The notes: a model not told the origin generated them from the sequence alone. Positions 1-5,886 are shown, counted from the first letter of the stretch. The stretch is 5,886 nucleotides of DNA from Bacteroidota bacterium (GCA_027488495.1 JAIYBO010000233.1:1-5886), one strand, 5' to 3'. A program made the numbers and translations.

Positions 1-810
1 ATAGTTACTCTTCACCCCCATTGTATTCATTTCACGACCCATTTCCTGGGCGATAAAATTCAATTTTCTCCCCAAAGGCTCCTTTTGCAAACAAGTTTTA
101 AAGTAATCCAAGTGCTGTTGCAAACGTTGCTTCTCCTCCGCGATATCCCACTTGTCCAAGTACAACAAAATCTCCTGTTCAAAGCGATTGTTGTCGCGCA
201 ATTCCGCATTCACATGTTCAGCCAACTGACCATAAATGCGTTCGCGCAATCCCTGTTTGCGTGGTTCTTCATGCACCGAAACCTCATTCAAATCAGACTG
301 AATAGATTCCACCAAAGACAACAATTTCACACCAGTTGCAGCGCCTTCTTCTTTCCGAAATTGCACCAACAAATCAGCTGCCTGCATCGTCAAATCAACA
401 ATGATTTGCTTCACGCTTTCATCGATGCTTCTCTCCCCAGATTGAATCACTTCAGGAACACGAATGATCTCTCTGAATGGGTCGCGAAATTCAACACCCA
501 AACTTGCACTCAATTCATTGTATTTATCCAAATAAGCCTTGGCCAATCCCGCATTGATATGAATGGTTTGATCCTCTGCTTTAACATTGGGAAAAGTGAT
601 GCTGTAAGTACAGGTGATAGTACCGCGCTCCAATTTTTCATTCAACAACCTACGTATTTGAGGATCAATCTCATAGAGAAATTTAGGCAACCGCAAATCC
701 GCTTCAAAGTACCTGCCATTCAAGGCTTTGATTTCACATACCGCGCGCAATGTTGGCGTTTCCATTTGGGCCCTGCCGAAGCCCGTCATACTTTGAATCG
801 TATTATTCAT
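1..810 (-). CDS. yicC: YicC/YloC family endoribonuclease, 3' end cut by window edge
   Basis: The minus-strand frame is open from the ATG at 810-808 to position 1 and gives 270 residues without a stop. The N-terminus reads MNNTIQSMTGFGR, carrying the MTGFGR signature that opens YicC proteins. The visible end (residues 250-270) contains GRKLNFIAQEMGREMNTMGV followed by KSN, the conserved C-terminal family block. Family members are about 290 residues, so roughly 20-25 residues are missing beyond the window. An in-frame TAA at 816-814 lies two codons upstream, so the start must be Met1 or the internal Met8; Met1 is preferred. YicC of Escherichia coli is reported as a cytoplasmic endoribonuclease acting in small-RNA turnover; the substrate here is unknown. 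The gene is transcribed divergently from the five-gene run that starts at 892. In many bacteria yicC precedes the guanylate kinase gene, but that flank is not visible. Family identity is secure; the biochemical role is taken from the family. Confidence 0.93.
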   Translation of the reverse strand, partial: MNNTIQSMTGFGRAQMETPTLRAVCEIKALNGRYFEADLRLPKFLYEIDPQIRRLLNEKLERGTITCTYSITFPNVKAEDQTIHINAGLAKAYLDKYNELSASLGVEFRDPFREIIRVPEVIQSGERSIDESVKQIIVDLTMQAADLLVQFRKEEGAATGVKLLSLVESIQSDLNEVSVHEEPRKQGLRERIYGQLAEHVNAELRDNNRFEQEILLYLDKWDIAEEKQRLQQHLDYFKTCLQKEPLGRKLNFIAQEMGREMNTMGVKSNY

Positions 811-821
811 GCTTTATCAAG

Positions 822-829
822 CGAAAATA
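822..829 (-). promoter_or_regulatory. Possible -7 element for yicC (weak)
   Basis: Read on the minus strand, this is TATTTTCG, one mismatch from the Bacteroidota -7 consensus TAnnTTTG, and it sits 11 nt before the yicC start codon. No TTG-type -33 element lies at a suitable distance upstream. It is offered only because the divergent layout requires a yicC promoter somewhere in this 81-bp gap. Confidence 0.3.
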
Positions 830-873
830 GACCTTAATCCACAATTTTGAATCACCCTACACACACAATTAAT

Positions 874-881
874 TAACTTTG
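874..881 (+). promoter_or_regulatory. -7 promoter element (TAACTTTG) of the five-gene operon
   Basis: TAACTTTG is a perfect match to the TAnnTTTG -7 element used by the primary sigma factor of Bacteroidota. It lies only 10 nt before the ATG at 892, so a transcript starting a few bases downstream would have almost no 5' leader. A TTTG at 846-849 could serve as the -33 element, but its 24-nt spacing is slightly longer than usual. The AACTTTG part recurs at 885-891, exactly 10 bp further on and directly against the start codon. The site fits the phylum and the divergent gene layout, but the start site is inferred. Confidence 0.6.
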
Positions 882-891
882 TACAACTTTG

Positions 892-1884
892 ATGAAAGCA
901 AATAAAATTTGGGGTTTTTGTGCAGTCAGTCTTCTTGGCTTCAGCGCTTGCAACACCTCCACCGATTCCACTGCCAACAACGATTCGGCCACCACAGAAT
1001 CTGTGATAATCACCAATAAAAAATCTGGGTTCTCCGCAGACAATGCGTATCAAAACATCGCCTCACAACTCGATTTTGGCTTCCGAATCCCAGGCACCCC
1101 ATCGCACAAAAAATGTGCAGACTGGCTGTTTGGTCAACTCAAAAACCAATGTGATACCTCCTATTTCCAAGTTGGTCAATCCAAAAACCCAACAACCGGA
1201 GCAGCCATTCCCATCTACAACATCATCGGAAGCATCAATCCCAAGGCCACCAAACGAATGATCTTCGCCGCCCATTGGGATAGCAGACCCATGGCAGATC
1301 AAGACGATAACAACCCCAAAGAACCCATTCTCGCCGCCAACGACGGGGCCAGTGGCGTGGGTGTAATCCTCGAATTGGCCCGCCTACTCCATACTCAAAA
1401 ACCCGAATGGGGCGTTGATTTCATTCTTTTCGATGCCGAAGACCTCGGTATTGCCGAAATTGAAAACTCCTTCTGTTTGGGCAGTCAATATTGGGGACAA
1501 AACCCCCACACACCCAATTACAAAGCCAATTTCGGCGTACTGCTCGATATGGTTGGTGGCAAAGATGCCAAATTCATGTGGGAAGCCAATTCCAACCAAT
1601 ATGCCAACTGGATCTTGGTACACACCTGGCAAATTGCCAAAGAATTGGGTCACGACAATCACTTCCAATTGCAGAACATCGGCGCCATCACAGACGATCA
1701 CAAATATGTGTATGAAGCCACCAAAATTCCCATGATTGATATCATTCAGTACAACGAAAGCACTGGCTTTGCACCCTATTGGCATACCCATGACGACAAC
1801 CTAGATGCCGTTGATAAAAACACGCTTCAAGCCGTGGGCAATACTTTGCTGCACTTGATTTTTAACCCGCCAGCCACCCTATGA
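892..1884 (+). CDS. Glutaminyl-peptide cyclotransferase, M28-fold, predicted lipoprotein
   Basis: This 330-residue protein has the M28 zinc-hydrolase fold and the active-site set of animal-type glutaminyl cyclases, which convert N-terminal Gln to pyroglutamate. By correspondence with human QC, D151 (AANDGASG), D184 (in FDAEDLG) and H298 (in WHTHDDN) should bind the single zinc. E183 is the general acid/base, D219 (LLDMVGG) and D269 (ITDDH) complete the catalytic network, and W297 lines the substrate pocket. AHWDSRP at 127-133 and CLGSQYWGQNPHT at 195-207 resemble the cyclases of Porphyromonas and relatives. Residues 1-19 form a signal sequence ending in FSAC, so Cys20 is probably lipidated, although Phe is a poor -3 lipobox residue. 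A low-complexity Ser/Thr/Asn/Asp linker (21-35) follows. ATG 892 is chosen over the adjoining TTG at 889; no Shine-Dalgarno sequence is present. It is the first gene of the operon and overlaps bshB1 by 4 nt. An M28 aminopeptidase is the alternative, but the WHT/DDH set favours cyclase. Confidence 0.88.
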   Translation: MKANKIWGFCAVSLLGFSACNTSTDSTANNDSATTESVIITNKKSGFSADNAYQNIASQLDFGFRIPGTPSHKKCADWLFGQLKNQCDTSYFQVGQSKNPTTGAAIPIYNIIGSINPKATKRMIFAAHWDSRPMADQDDNNPKEPILAANDGASGVGVILELARLLHTQKPEWGVDFILFDAEDLGIAEIENSFCLGSQYWGQNPHTPNYKANFGVLLDMVGGKDAKFMWEANSNQYANWILVHTWQIAKELGHDNHFQLQNIGAITDDHKYVYEATKIPMIDIIQYNESTGFAPYWHTHDDNLDAVDKNTLQAVGNTLLHLIFNPPATL

Positions 1885-2594
1885 CCAACCAACCCCTAAA
1901 CATACTGGCTTTCGCCGCCCACCCAGATGATGTTGAACTCGCCGCATCAGGCACTCTGATTCAACACATCGCCCAAGGGCATCGCTGCGGAATCATCGAT
2001 CTCACCCGCGGAGAATTGGGCTCGAGAGGTAGCGCCGAAGATCGCGACAATGAAGCCAGTGCAAGCAGTAAAATCCTAGGGCTCAGCGCAAGAGAAAATC
2101 TCAATCTGGGCGATGGTTTTTTTGAAATCAACGATGCCACGCTCATGGCCGTCATCAAAATGATTCGCAAATATCAACCACAAATCGTGCTGGCCAATGC
2201 CGTTTCAGATCGCCACCCAGATCATGGACGCGCGGCAGAATTGGTATCAAGGGCGTGCTTTTTGTCGGGCCTACCCAAAATAATCACCGAAAACCAAATG
2301 GCACATCGGCCCAAAGCTATTTACCACTACATCCAAGATCGTGGCATGAAAGCCGATGTAATTGTAGACATCACCTCAGTGTACGAGCAAAAAATGCAAG
2401 CCATCAAGGCCTTCAAAACACAATTCTACGACCCAAACAGCAAGGAACCCGAAACGCCCATCAGTAGCAAGGAATTTCTCGATTTCATTGAAGCCAGGGC
2501 CTTGGAATATGGCCGTGTGATTGGCACAAAATATGGTGAAGGCTTTACCACCGAAAGAACCCTCGGAACAAACTCCCTCATCCCATTGTTATAA
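1881..2594 (+). CDS. bshB1: Bacillithiol biosynthesis deacetylase BshB1
   Basis: This 237-residue cytoplasmic protein is a PIG-L/LmbE-family zinc deacetylase. BshB1 removes the acetyl group from N-acetylglucosaminyl-malate, the second step of bacillithiol synthesis, between BshA and BshC. The family motif AHPDDVE sits at 13-19, with H14 and D17 as expected zinc ligands and D16 as general base. DRHPDH at 110-115 supplies the third ligand, H115. TRGELGSRGSAEDRDNEA (42-59) and the EARALEYGRVIG...YGEGF block (204-222) are characteristic of the BshB1 branch rather than other LmbE deacetylases. Length is normal for the family. The start ATG lies inside the ATGA overlap with the cyclase gene, suggesting coupled translation. 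No bshA or bshC is visible here. BshB2 or mycothiol-type deacetylases are less likely, given the BshB1-specific blocks. Confidence 0.93.
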   Translation: MTNQPLNILAFAAHPDDVELAASGTLIQHIAQGHRCGIIDLTRGELGSRGSAEDRDNEASASSKILGLSARENLNLGDGFFEINDATLMAVIKMIRKYQPQIVLANAVSDRHPDHGRAAELVSRACFLSGLPKIITENQMAHRPKAIYHYIQDRGMKADVIVDITSVYEQKMQAIKAFKTQFYDPNSKEPETPISSKEFLDFIEARALEYGRVIGTKYGEGFTTERTLGTNSLIPLL

Positions 2595-2603
2595 TTTCGT
2601 ATC

Positions 2604-3983
2604 ATGTCGCAATTTCAGCAAAGAAAATCCCCAATTTATGCCCTGTGTTTATTCATTGCGCTGGGTGCAAATGCAGTTTTTTCTCAGGTGAAAATCGCAG
2701 ACATTATCGCCAACAAACCCTACGTAATTGCAACGCATCCCACCGATACCGGCCAATTGGTGTTGTTTTTACCGATGCCATTTGCCAGTTCGCAATTCAA
2801 GCCCGAAGCCCTCAAAACCAAATTGCCAGCGGCCACCGAAGTACATGCCGTGCACTTGGTTTATACCCGCTACAAACAGGTAGATACCTTCAATCAACCC
2901 AAACTCAATCAACGGCGCCTCAACAATTTGAAAACCCTTTGGCCCGATTTGTTCAAACAAAGCGATGTCCAATGGCGCGTTTTCGAACAGAAATCACCAA
3001 AAACCCTTGAAGCCGCTGAAGCATGCTACCACGGCTTTGTCATTTACCTCAAAAATCGGCCCCCAAAAGCCCAAACCGAGAAAGAAATCGCCAAAATTGA
3101 TCGCATCGTTGAAAGCTACAAAGACACGCAAATTTGGATTCCCGAAAAAGTAAGCTATCGAATCCGAAAACGCGAAGTTGAAACAGGCTATTATTTGCCC
3201 CACAGCAACGACAAGAAAAAACAAAACATCAAATACACCTCCGCGGGATTGTGGTTTCGAAAAAAAGAAACCCGCATCGTGAGAGACTCCATTCCCCTAA
3301 AACGAATCCCCGGCCACTTCGAACACACCGGATTCTTTGATACGTTTGGACTGCGAAAAACCGACGAATACAAAATCCTTACCCGAAAAAACTGGGAAGG
3401 CAAATACGCCGTTTTGGTAGACGTTACAGGCAGCATGACCCCTTACACCGCGCAGGTAATGCTTTGGATGAAACACTCCAAAACATGCCTCGAAAATGGC
3501 AGGATGGTCTTTTTCAACGACGGCAATGAAACGCCAGATATGCTGAAAAGAATTGGGTATGCGGGTGGCCTTCATTTCGCGGAATCCCATGCCTTCGATA
3601 CGGTCTACAAAACCATGAAAACTGCCATGAGGCGGGGCGATGGTGGCGACATTCCCGAAAATAACATCGAAGCCCTCATCGCTGCGCAAAAACGTTGGCC
3701 CAACTTGGATAGCTTCATCATGATCGCAGACAACAATGCGGCCATCAAAGACATTTCCCTCATCAAACAAGTCACTGTACCCGTAAACATCATCCTTTGT
3801 GGGGATCTCCAAAAAATACACCCCAATTATGTGGAACTCGCCGCCAAAACCAATGGCAGAATTTACACCATAGATGCAGAAGTCTCCAATTTGAACAAAC
3901 TGAAATTGGGTGGTCGCATCGACATTGGCAAATCCGTTTACGAATACCGCAAAGAAGGCCTGATCAAAGTCTTCGACTATTAA
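2604..3983 (+). CDS. Secreted von Willebrand factor A-like protein of unknown function
   Basis: I do not recognise a named family for this 459-residue protein. Residues 1-27 form a signal peptide: a basic stretch (R7, K8), a hydrophobic core (about 11-22) and a likely cut after Ser27, leaving Gln28 first. There is no lipobox and no other evident membrane segment, so it should be periplasmic or exported. Residues about 28-260 form a region without a domain I can name, rich in Lys and Arg at 180-236, including LNQRRLNNLKTLWPDLF at 101-117. Residues about 266-430 look like a VWA domain. DVTGSM (273-278) is a DxTxS version of the metal-site motif DxSxS, GDGGDIPENN (345-354) places D349 as the distal metal-site Asp, and FIMIADNNAA (371-380) and VNIILCGD (394-401) are core strands. 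It starts 9 nt after bshB1 and ends 10 nt before the reductase gene. VWA domains usually bind proteins through a divalent metal; the partner is unknown. Confidence 0.8.
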   Translation: MSQFQQRKSPIYALCLFIALGANAVFSQVKIADIIANKPYVIATHPTDTGQLVLFLPMPFASSQFKPEALKTKLPAATEVHAVHLVYTRYKQVDTFNQPKLNQRRLNNLKTLWPDLFKQSDVQWRVFEQKSPKTLEAAEACYHGFVIYLKNRPPKAQTEKEIAKIDRIVESYKDTQIWIPEKVSYRIRKREVETGYYLPHSNDKKKQNIKYTSAGLWFRKKETRIVRDSIPLKRIPGHFEHTGFFDTFGLRKTDEYKILTRKNWEGKYAVLVDVTGSMTPYTAQVMLWMKHSKTCLENGRMVFFNDGNETPDMLKRIGYAGGLHFAESHAFDTVYKTMKTAMRRGDGGDIPENNIEALIAAQKRWPNLDSFIMIADNNAAIKDISLIKQVTVPVNIILCGDLQKIHPNYVELAAKTNGRIYTIDAEVSNLNKLKLGGRIDIGKSVYEYRKEGLIKVFDY

Positions 3984-3993
3984 TTACACCTAC

Positions 3994-5025
3994 ATGTTAC
4001 AACAAGAACCCATCGAAACAGATATCATCATCATCGGCGCTGGTCCGGTTGGATTGTTCACCGTTTTTGAAGCCGGATTGCTCAAACTCCGCTGCCATCT
4101 CATCGATGCCTTGCCTCAACCTGGCGGCCAACTCACCGAGATTTACCCCAAAAAACCCATCTACGACATCCCCGGATTTCCAGATATTCTGGCCGGCGAG
4201 CTCATCAACAACCTGATGCAACAAGCCCAACCGTTTAAACCCGGATTTACCCTGGGCGAAAGGGCTGAAAGCATTGAAACCATCGAGAACAATCGCTTCA
4301 AAGTAACCACAGACATGGGCACCGTTCACATCGCACCCAACATCGCCATCGCAGGGGGATTGGGCTGTTTTGAACCCCGCAAACCACCCATTCAAAACAT
4401 CAAGGATTTTGAAAACAAAGGCATAGACTACATCATCAAAGACCCTGAAAAATTCAGAAACAAAAAAGTAGTGATTGCCGGGGGTGGAGATTCAGCCCTA
4501 GACTGGACCATTTTCTTAAAAGACGTGGCTGCCGAGGTCACCATCATTCACCGCAGAACACAGTTTCGTGGACACCCAGATTCAGTTCAAAAGGTCATGG
4601 ACATGGACGCTTCAGGGGCCATCCAACTCATTGTAAATAGTGAAGTCACCCACCTCAAGGGCGATACCGATAATCAGCACCTCACATCGGTGGGAATTGC
4701 CACAGACGGAATAGAGGATTTACGCTGGTTGGATTGCGACTATTTTCTGCCCTTGTTTGGCCTCTCCCCCAAATTGGGACCCATCGCCGATTGGGGTTTG
4801 AACATAGACAAAGCCGCCATCGAAGTAAACACCTTTGATTACAGCACCAACGTCCCCGGCATTTATGCCATTGGCGACATCAACACCTATCCGGGCAAGC
4901 TCAAACTCATTTTGTGCGGATTTCATGAGGCAACATTAATGGTTCAAAGTGCCTTCAAACGGATCTATCCCAACAAAAACAATGTGTTGAAATACACAAC
5001 GGTTAACGGCGTACAAGGGTTCTGA
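3994..5025 (+). CDS. Thioredoxin-reductase-like ferredoxin/flavodoxin-NADP+ reductase (YumC type)
   Basis: This 343-residue FAD enzyme should pass electrons between NADPH and ferredoxin or flavodoxin in the cytoplasm. The FAD-binding GAGPVG is at 15-20, preceded by the hydrophobic strand DIIIIGA. GGQLTEIYPKKPIYDIPGFP (44-63) is the block typical of the YumC/Fnr2 class, and Y51 corresponds to the Tyr that stacks on the flavin in that class. The NADPH-binding GGGDSALDW is at 163-171, with HRR (186-188) in the expected phosphate-binding place. YAIGDINTYPG (291-301) is the second FAD contact. The redox-active CxxC of true thioredoxin reductases is absent: the corresponding region around GGGDSA has no cysteine. 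The Cys of the YpdA bacillithiol-disulfide reductases in GGGPC is also missing. Length is normal. The gene ends in TGATG, sharing one base with the mtgA start. Electron partner and direction cannot be read from sequence. Confidence 0.9.
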   Translation: MLQQEPIETDIIIIGAGPVGLFTVFEAGLLKLRCHLIDALPQPGGQLTEIYPKKPIYDIPGFPDILAGELINNLMQQAQPFKPGFTLGERAESIETIENNRFKVTTDMGTVHIAPNIAIAGGLGCFEPRKPPIQNIKDFENKGIDYIIKDPEKFRNKKVVIAGGGDSALDWTIFLKDVAAEVTIIHRRTQFRGHPDSVQKVMDMDASGAIQLIVNSEVTHLKGDTDNQHLTSVGIATDGIEDLRWLDCDYFLPLFGLSPKLGPIADWGLNIDKAAIEVNTFDYSTNVPGIYAIGDINTYPGKLKLILCGFHEATLMVQSAFKRIYPNKNNVLKYTTVNGVQGF

Positions 5026-5774
5026 TGTTTACATTTTTCTTGCTCCGTCACGTCATCAAATGGGCGATTCGCCTGTTTTTGGCTTTCATAACGATTTCAT
5101 TGCTGTGGGTTGTGGCTTACCGATTCATCAACCCACCCTCAACGGCACTCATGAACAGCCGTGGCAATACCTACAACATAGATGCCCAGCACACTTGGGT
5201 AGATTATGACAACATCGGCAACAACATCAAAATGGCCGTGATTTGTGGCGAAGACCAACGATTCAAGGATCACATGGGCTTTGATTTCAAAGCGATACAA
5301 AAAGCCATCCAACACAACATGGGCGGTGGAAAAATCCGCGGAGCCAGTACCATTTCTCAACAAACCGCAAAAAACGTCTTCTTGTGGGAAGGCCGATCAT
5401 GGATCAGAAAAGGCCTCGAAGTTTGGTTTACTCTGCTCATTGAACTCTTGTGGAACAAAGAACGAATCCTGGAAGTCTACCTCAACATCATCGAATTGGG
5501 TCCGGGCGAAGAACTGCTCACCAAAGCACAAGCAATGCGCGAAGCAGGCATCGAATCGCCAAAAGCCCAAATTGCACCCATCTTTGGGGTTGAAGCAGCA
5601 GCCCAATTCTACTTCAACACTTCCAGCAACAACCTAACCAAAACGCAAGCCGCCAAATTGGCAAGCATACTCCCCTGCCCAAGCAGCTGCGGAATGAATT
5701 CAGCTTTTGCCTACAAACACAGACTTTTCATCCTCCGGTGTATGAGAAAATGGGGCAAGAAACTCTTGCTTTAA
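5025..5774 (+). CDS. mtgA: Monofunctional biosynthetic peptidoglycan glycosyltransferase MtgA
   Basis: This 249-residue GT51 enzyme polymerises lipid II into glycan strands at the outer face of the inner membrane. One membrane segment (about 10-31) anchors it, and no transpeptidase domain follows, so it is monofunctional. Motif 1 is GEDQRFKDHMGFD (75-87), with E76 as the catalytic Glu and F80/H83 conserved. Motif 2 is GASTISQQTAKNVFLW (106-121). Motif 3 includes RKGLE (128-132), and KERILEVYLNIIELG (145-159) holds E150, the second conserved Glu. Between G161 and F187 (FGVEAAAQFYF) there are 25 residues where the family usually has one, an in-frame insertion of about 24 residues. The C-terminal LPCPSSCG (217-223) replaces the usual LPNP-type sequence and brings a CxxxC pair. 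The start shares one base with the reductase stop (TGATG). Family assignment is firm, as all catalytic motifs are intact. Confidence 0.93.
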   Translation: MFTFFLLRHVIKWAIRLFLAFITISLLWVVAYRFINPPSTALMNSRGNTYNIDAQHTWVDYDNIGNNIKMAVICGEDQRFKDHMGFDFKAIQKAIQHNMGGGKIRGASTISQQTAKNVFLWEGRSWIRKGLEVWFTLLIELLWNKERILEVYLNIIELGPGEELLTKAQAMREAGIESPKAQIAPIFGVEAAAQFYFNTSSNNLTKTQAAKLASILPCPSSCGMNSAFAYKHRLFILRCMRKWGKKLLL

Positions 5775-5787
5775 AGGGATTTAAGCC

Positions 5788-5797
5788 TTTTCGAAAA
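5788..5797. repeat. Perfect 10-bp palindrome TTTTCGAAAA
   Basis: TTTTCGAAAA is its own reverse complement and lies 6 bp before the -7 element of efp, roughly where the -33 to -7 spacer would be. It could be a regulator site, but a 10-bp AT-rich palindrome can easily arise by chance, and no second copy was seen upstream of the other genes. Confidence 0.25.
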
Positions 5798-5803
5798 TTG
5801 TCG

Positions 5804-5811
5804 TATTTTTG
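5804..5811 (+). promoter_or_regulatory. -7 promoter element (TATTTTTG) of efp
   Basis: TATTTTTG is a perfect TAnnTTTG match 14 nt before the efp start codon, giving a predicted leader of about 8-11 nt. A good TTG-type -33 element is not visible at the expected spacing; TTTA at 5780-5783 is the nearest approximation. It would let efp be transcribed independently of the upstream operon. Confidence 0.6.
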
Positions 5812-5825
5812 CAGCAAATCAATTT

Positions 5826-5886
5826 ATGGCAACCACACAAGACGTATCAGTAGGAAACTTCCTCCGTTATAACGGCGAACTCGTTC
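5826..5886 (+). CDS. efp: Elongation factor P, 5' end only
   Basis: Only the first 20 codons are in the window: MATTQDVSVGNFLRYNGELV. The MATT opening, the Asp-Val at 6-7 and the GNFLRYNGELV strand match the start of the KOW-like N-terminal domain of EF-P, which relieves ribosome stalling at consecutive prolines. The tip residue that would be modified (around position 32-34) lies outside the window, so the modification type cannot be judged. The gene follows mtgA by 51 bp and has its own -7 element. The assignment rests on a short stretch but has no obvious competitor. Confidence 0.75.
   Translation, partial: MATTQDVSVGNFLRYNGELV

Larger units (their letters stand above)
892..5774 (+). other. 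Predicted five-gene operon
   Basis: Five plus-strand genes follow each other with junctions of -4, +9, +10 and -1 nt. The ATGA overlap (1881-1884) and the TGATG overlap (5023-5027) suggest translational coupling at those two junctions. No promoter-like TAnnTTTG element or hairpin fits in the two short gaps. A candidate promoter precedes the first gene, and a separate one precedes the efp gene after the last. Co-transcription is inferred from spacing alone. Confidence 0.8.

Noticed and set aside
85..837. A 250-codon open frame on the plus strand opposite yicC
   Set aside because: It is antisense to a clear YicC reading frame with family motifs at both ends. The predicted protein shows no recognisable motif and the frame continues past the yicC start, so it is a shadow frame.
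867..876. AT-rich palindromes AATTAATT and TTAATTAA in the divergent gap
   Set aside because: They are short, overlapping and expected in AT-rich promoter DNA. Part of the sequence is already explained by the -7 element.
889..891. TTG as the start codon of the cyclase
   Set aside because: It is directly followed by ATG at 892, lies within the repeated AACTTTG motif, and would add one residue only. ATG is the simpler choice.
3297..3821. A 174-codon minus-strand open frame inside the VWA gene
   Set aside because: It lies wholly within a longer gene that has a signal peptide and VWA motifs. No promoter or recognisable motif supports it.
3994..5025. Reading the flavin reductase as thioredoxin reductase or as YpdA bacillithiol-disulfide reductase
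   Set aside because: There is no CxxC pair near the NADPH motif GGGDSA, and the FAD motif is GAGPVG without the YpdA Cys. The YDIPGFP block and Y51 fit the YumC class instead.
5773..5790. Possible terminator hairpin after mtgA (AAAGG...CCTTT)
   Set aside because: The stem is only 5 bp with 8 nt between the arms, overlaps the stop codon, and is followed by just one more T before CG, so no real T-tract exists.

Overview
The window looks like chromosomal DNA from a member of the Bacteroidota (phylum-level inference). Three things point there. The two good promoter candidates match the TAnnTTTG -7 element of that phylum. No gene start has a Shine-Dalgarno sequence. The gene content (an animal-type glutaminyl cyclase lipoprotein, BshB1 of bacillithiol synthesis, a thioredoxin-reductase-like ferredoxin reductase and a secreted protein with Gln after the predicted cleavage site) is typical of the group. 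I see no mobile element, CRISPR array, rRNA or tRNA gene, or prophage, so the window reads as ordinary core-type chromosome.

Layout. Positions 1-810 carry the minus-strand gene of a YicC/YloC-family endoribonuclease, whose C-terminal end lies outside the window. An 81-bp divergent intergenic region (811-891) holds the promoter of a tightly packed plus-strand run of five genes: glutaminyl-peptide cyclotransferase (892-1884), bshB1 (1881-2594), a secreted von Willebrand A-like protein of unknown function (2604-3983), a YumC-type ferredoxin/flavodoxin-NADP+ reductase (3994-5025) and the monofunctional peptidoglycan glycosyltransferase mtgA (5025-5774). Junctions are a 4-nt overlap, 9-nt and 10-nt gaps, and a 1-nt overlap, so one transcript is likely. 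A 51-bp gap with its own TAnnTTTG element then leads into the first 20 codons of efp (elongation factor P).

How the genes may work together. Two products serve low-molecular-weight thiol and redox metabolism in the cytoplasm (BshB1 and the reductase). Three act at or beyond the inner membrane (cyclase, VWA protein, MtgA). The most concrete link visible is between the cyclase and the VWA protein: the latter has a predicted signal peptidase cut that would expose an N-terminal Gln, which is the substrate of the former. The other combinations are co-transcription without an obvious shared pathway.

Points worth a second look are the near-leaderless start of the operon with a duplicated AACTTTG motif, the uncharacterised VWA protein, a 24-residue in-frame insertion and an unusual Cys pair in MtgA, and a C-over-G strand bias that does not flip when gene orientation flips. 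I found no evidence for a wholly new defence or mobile system.
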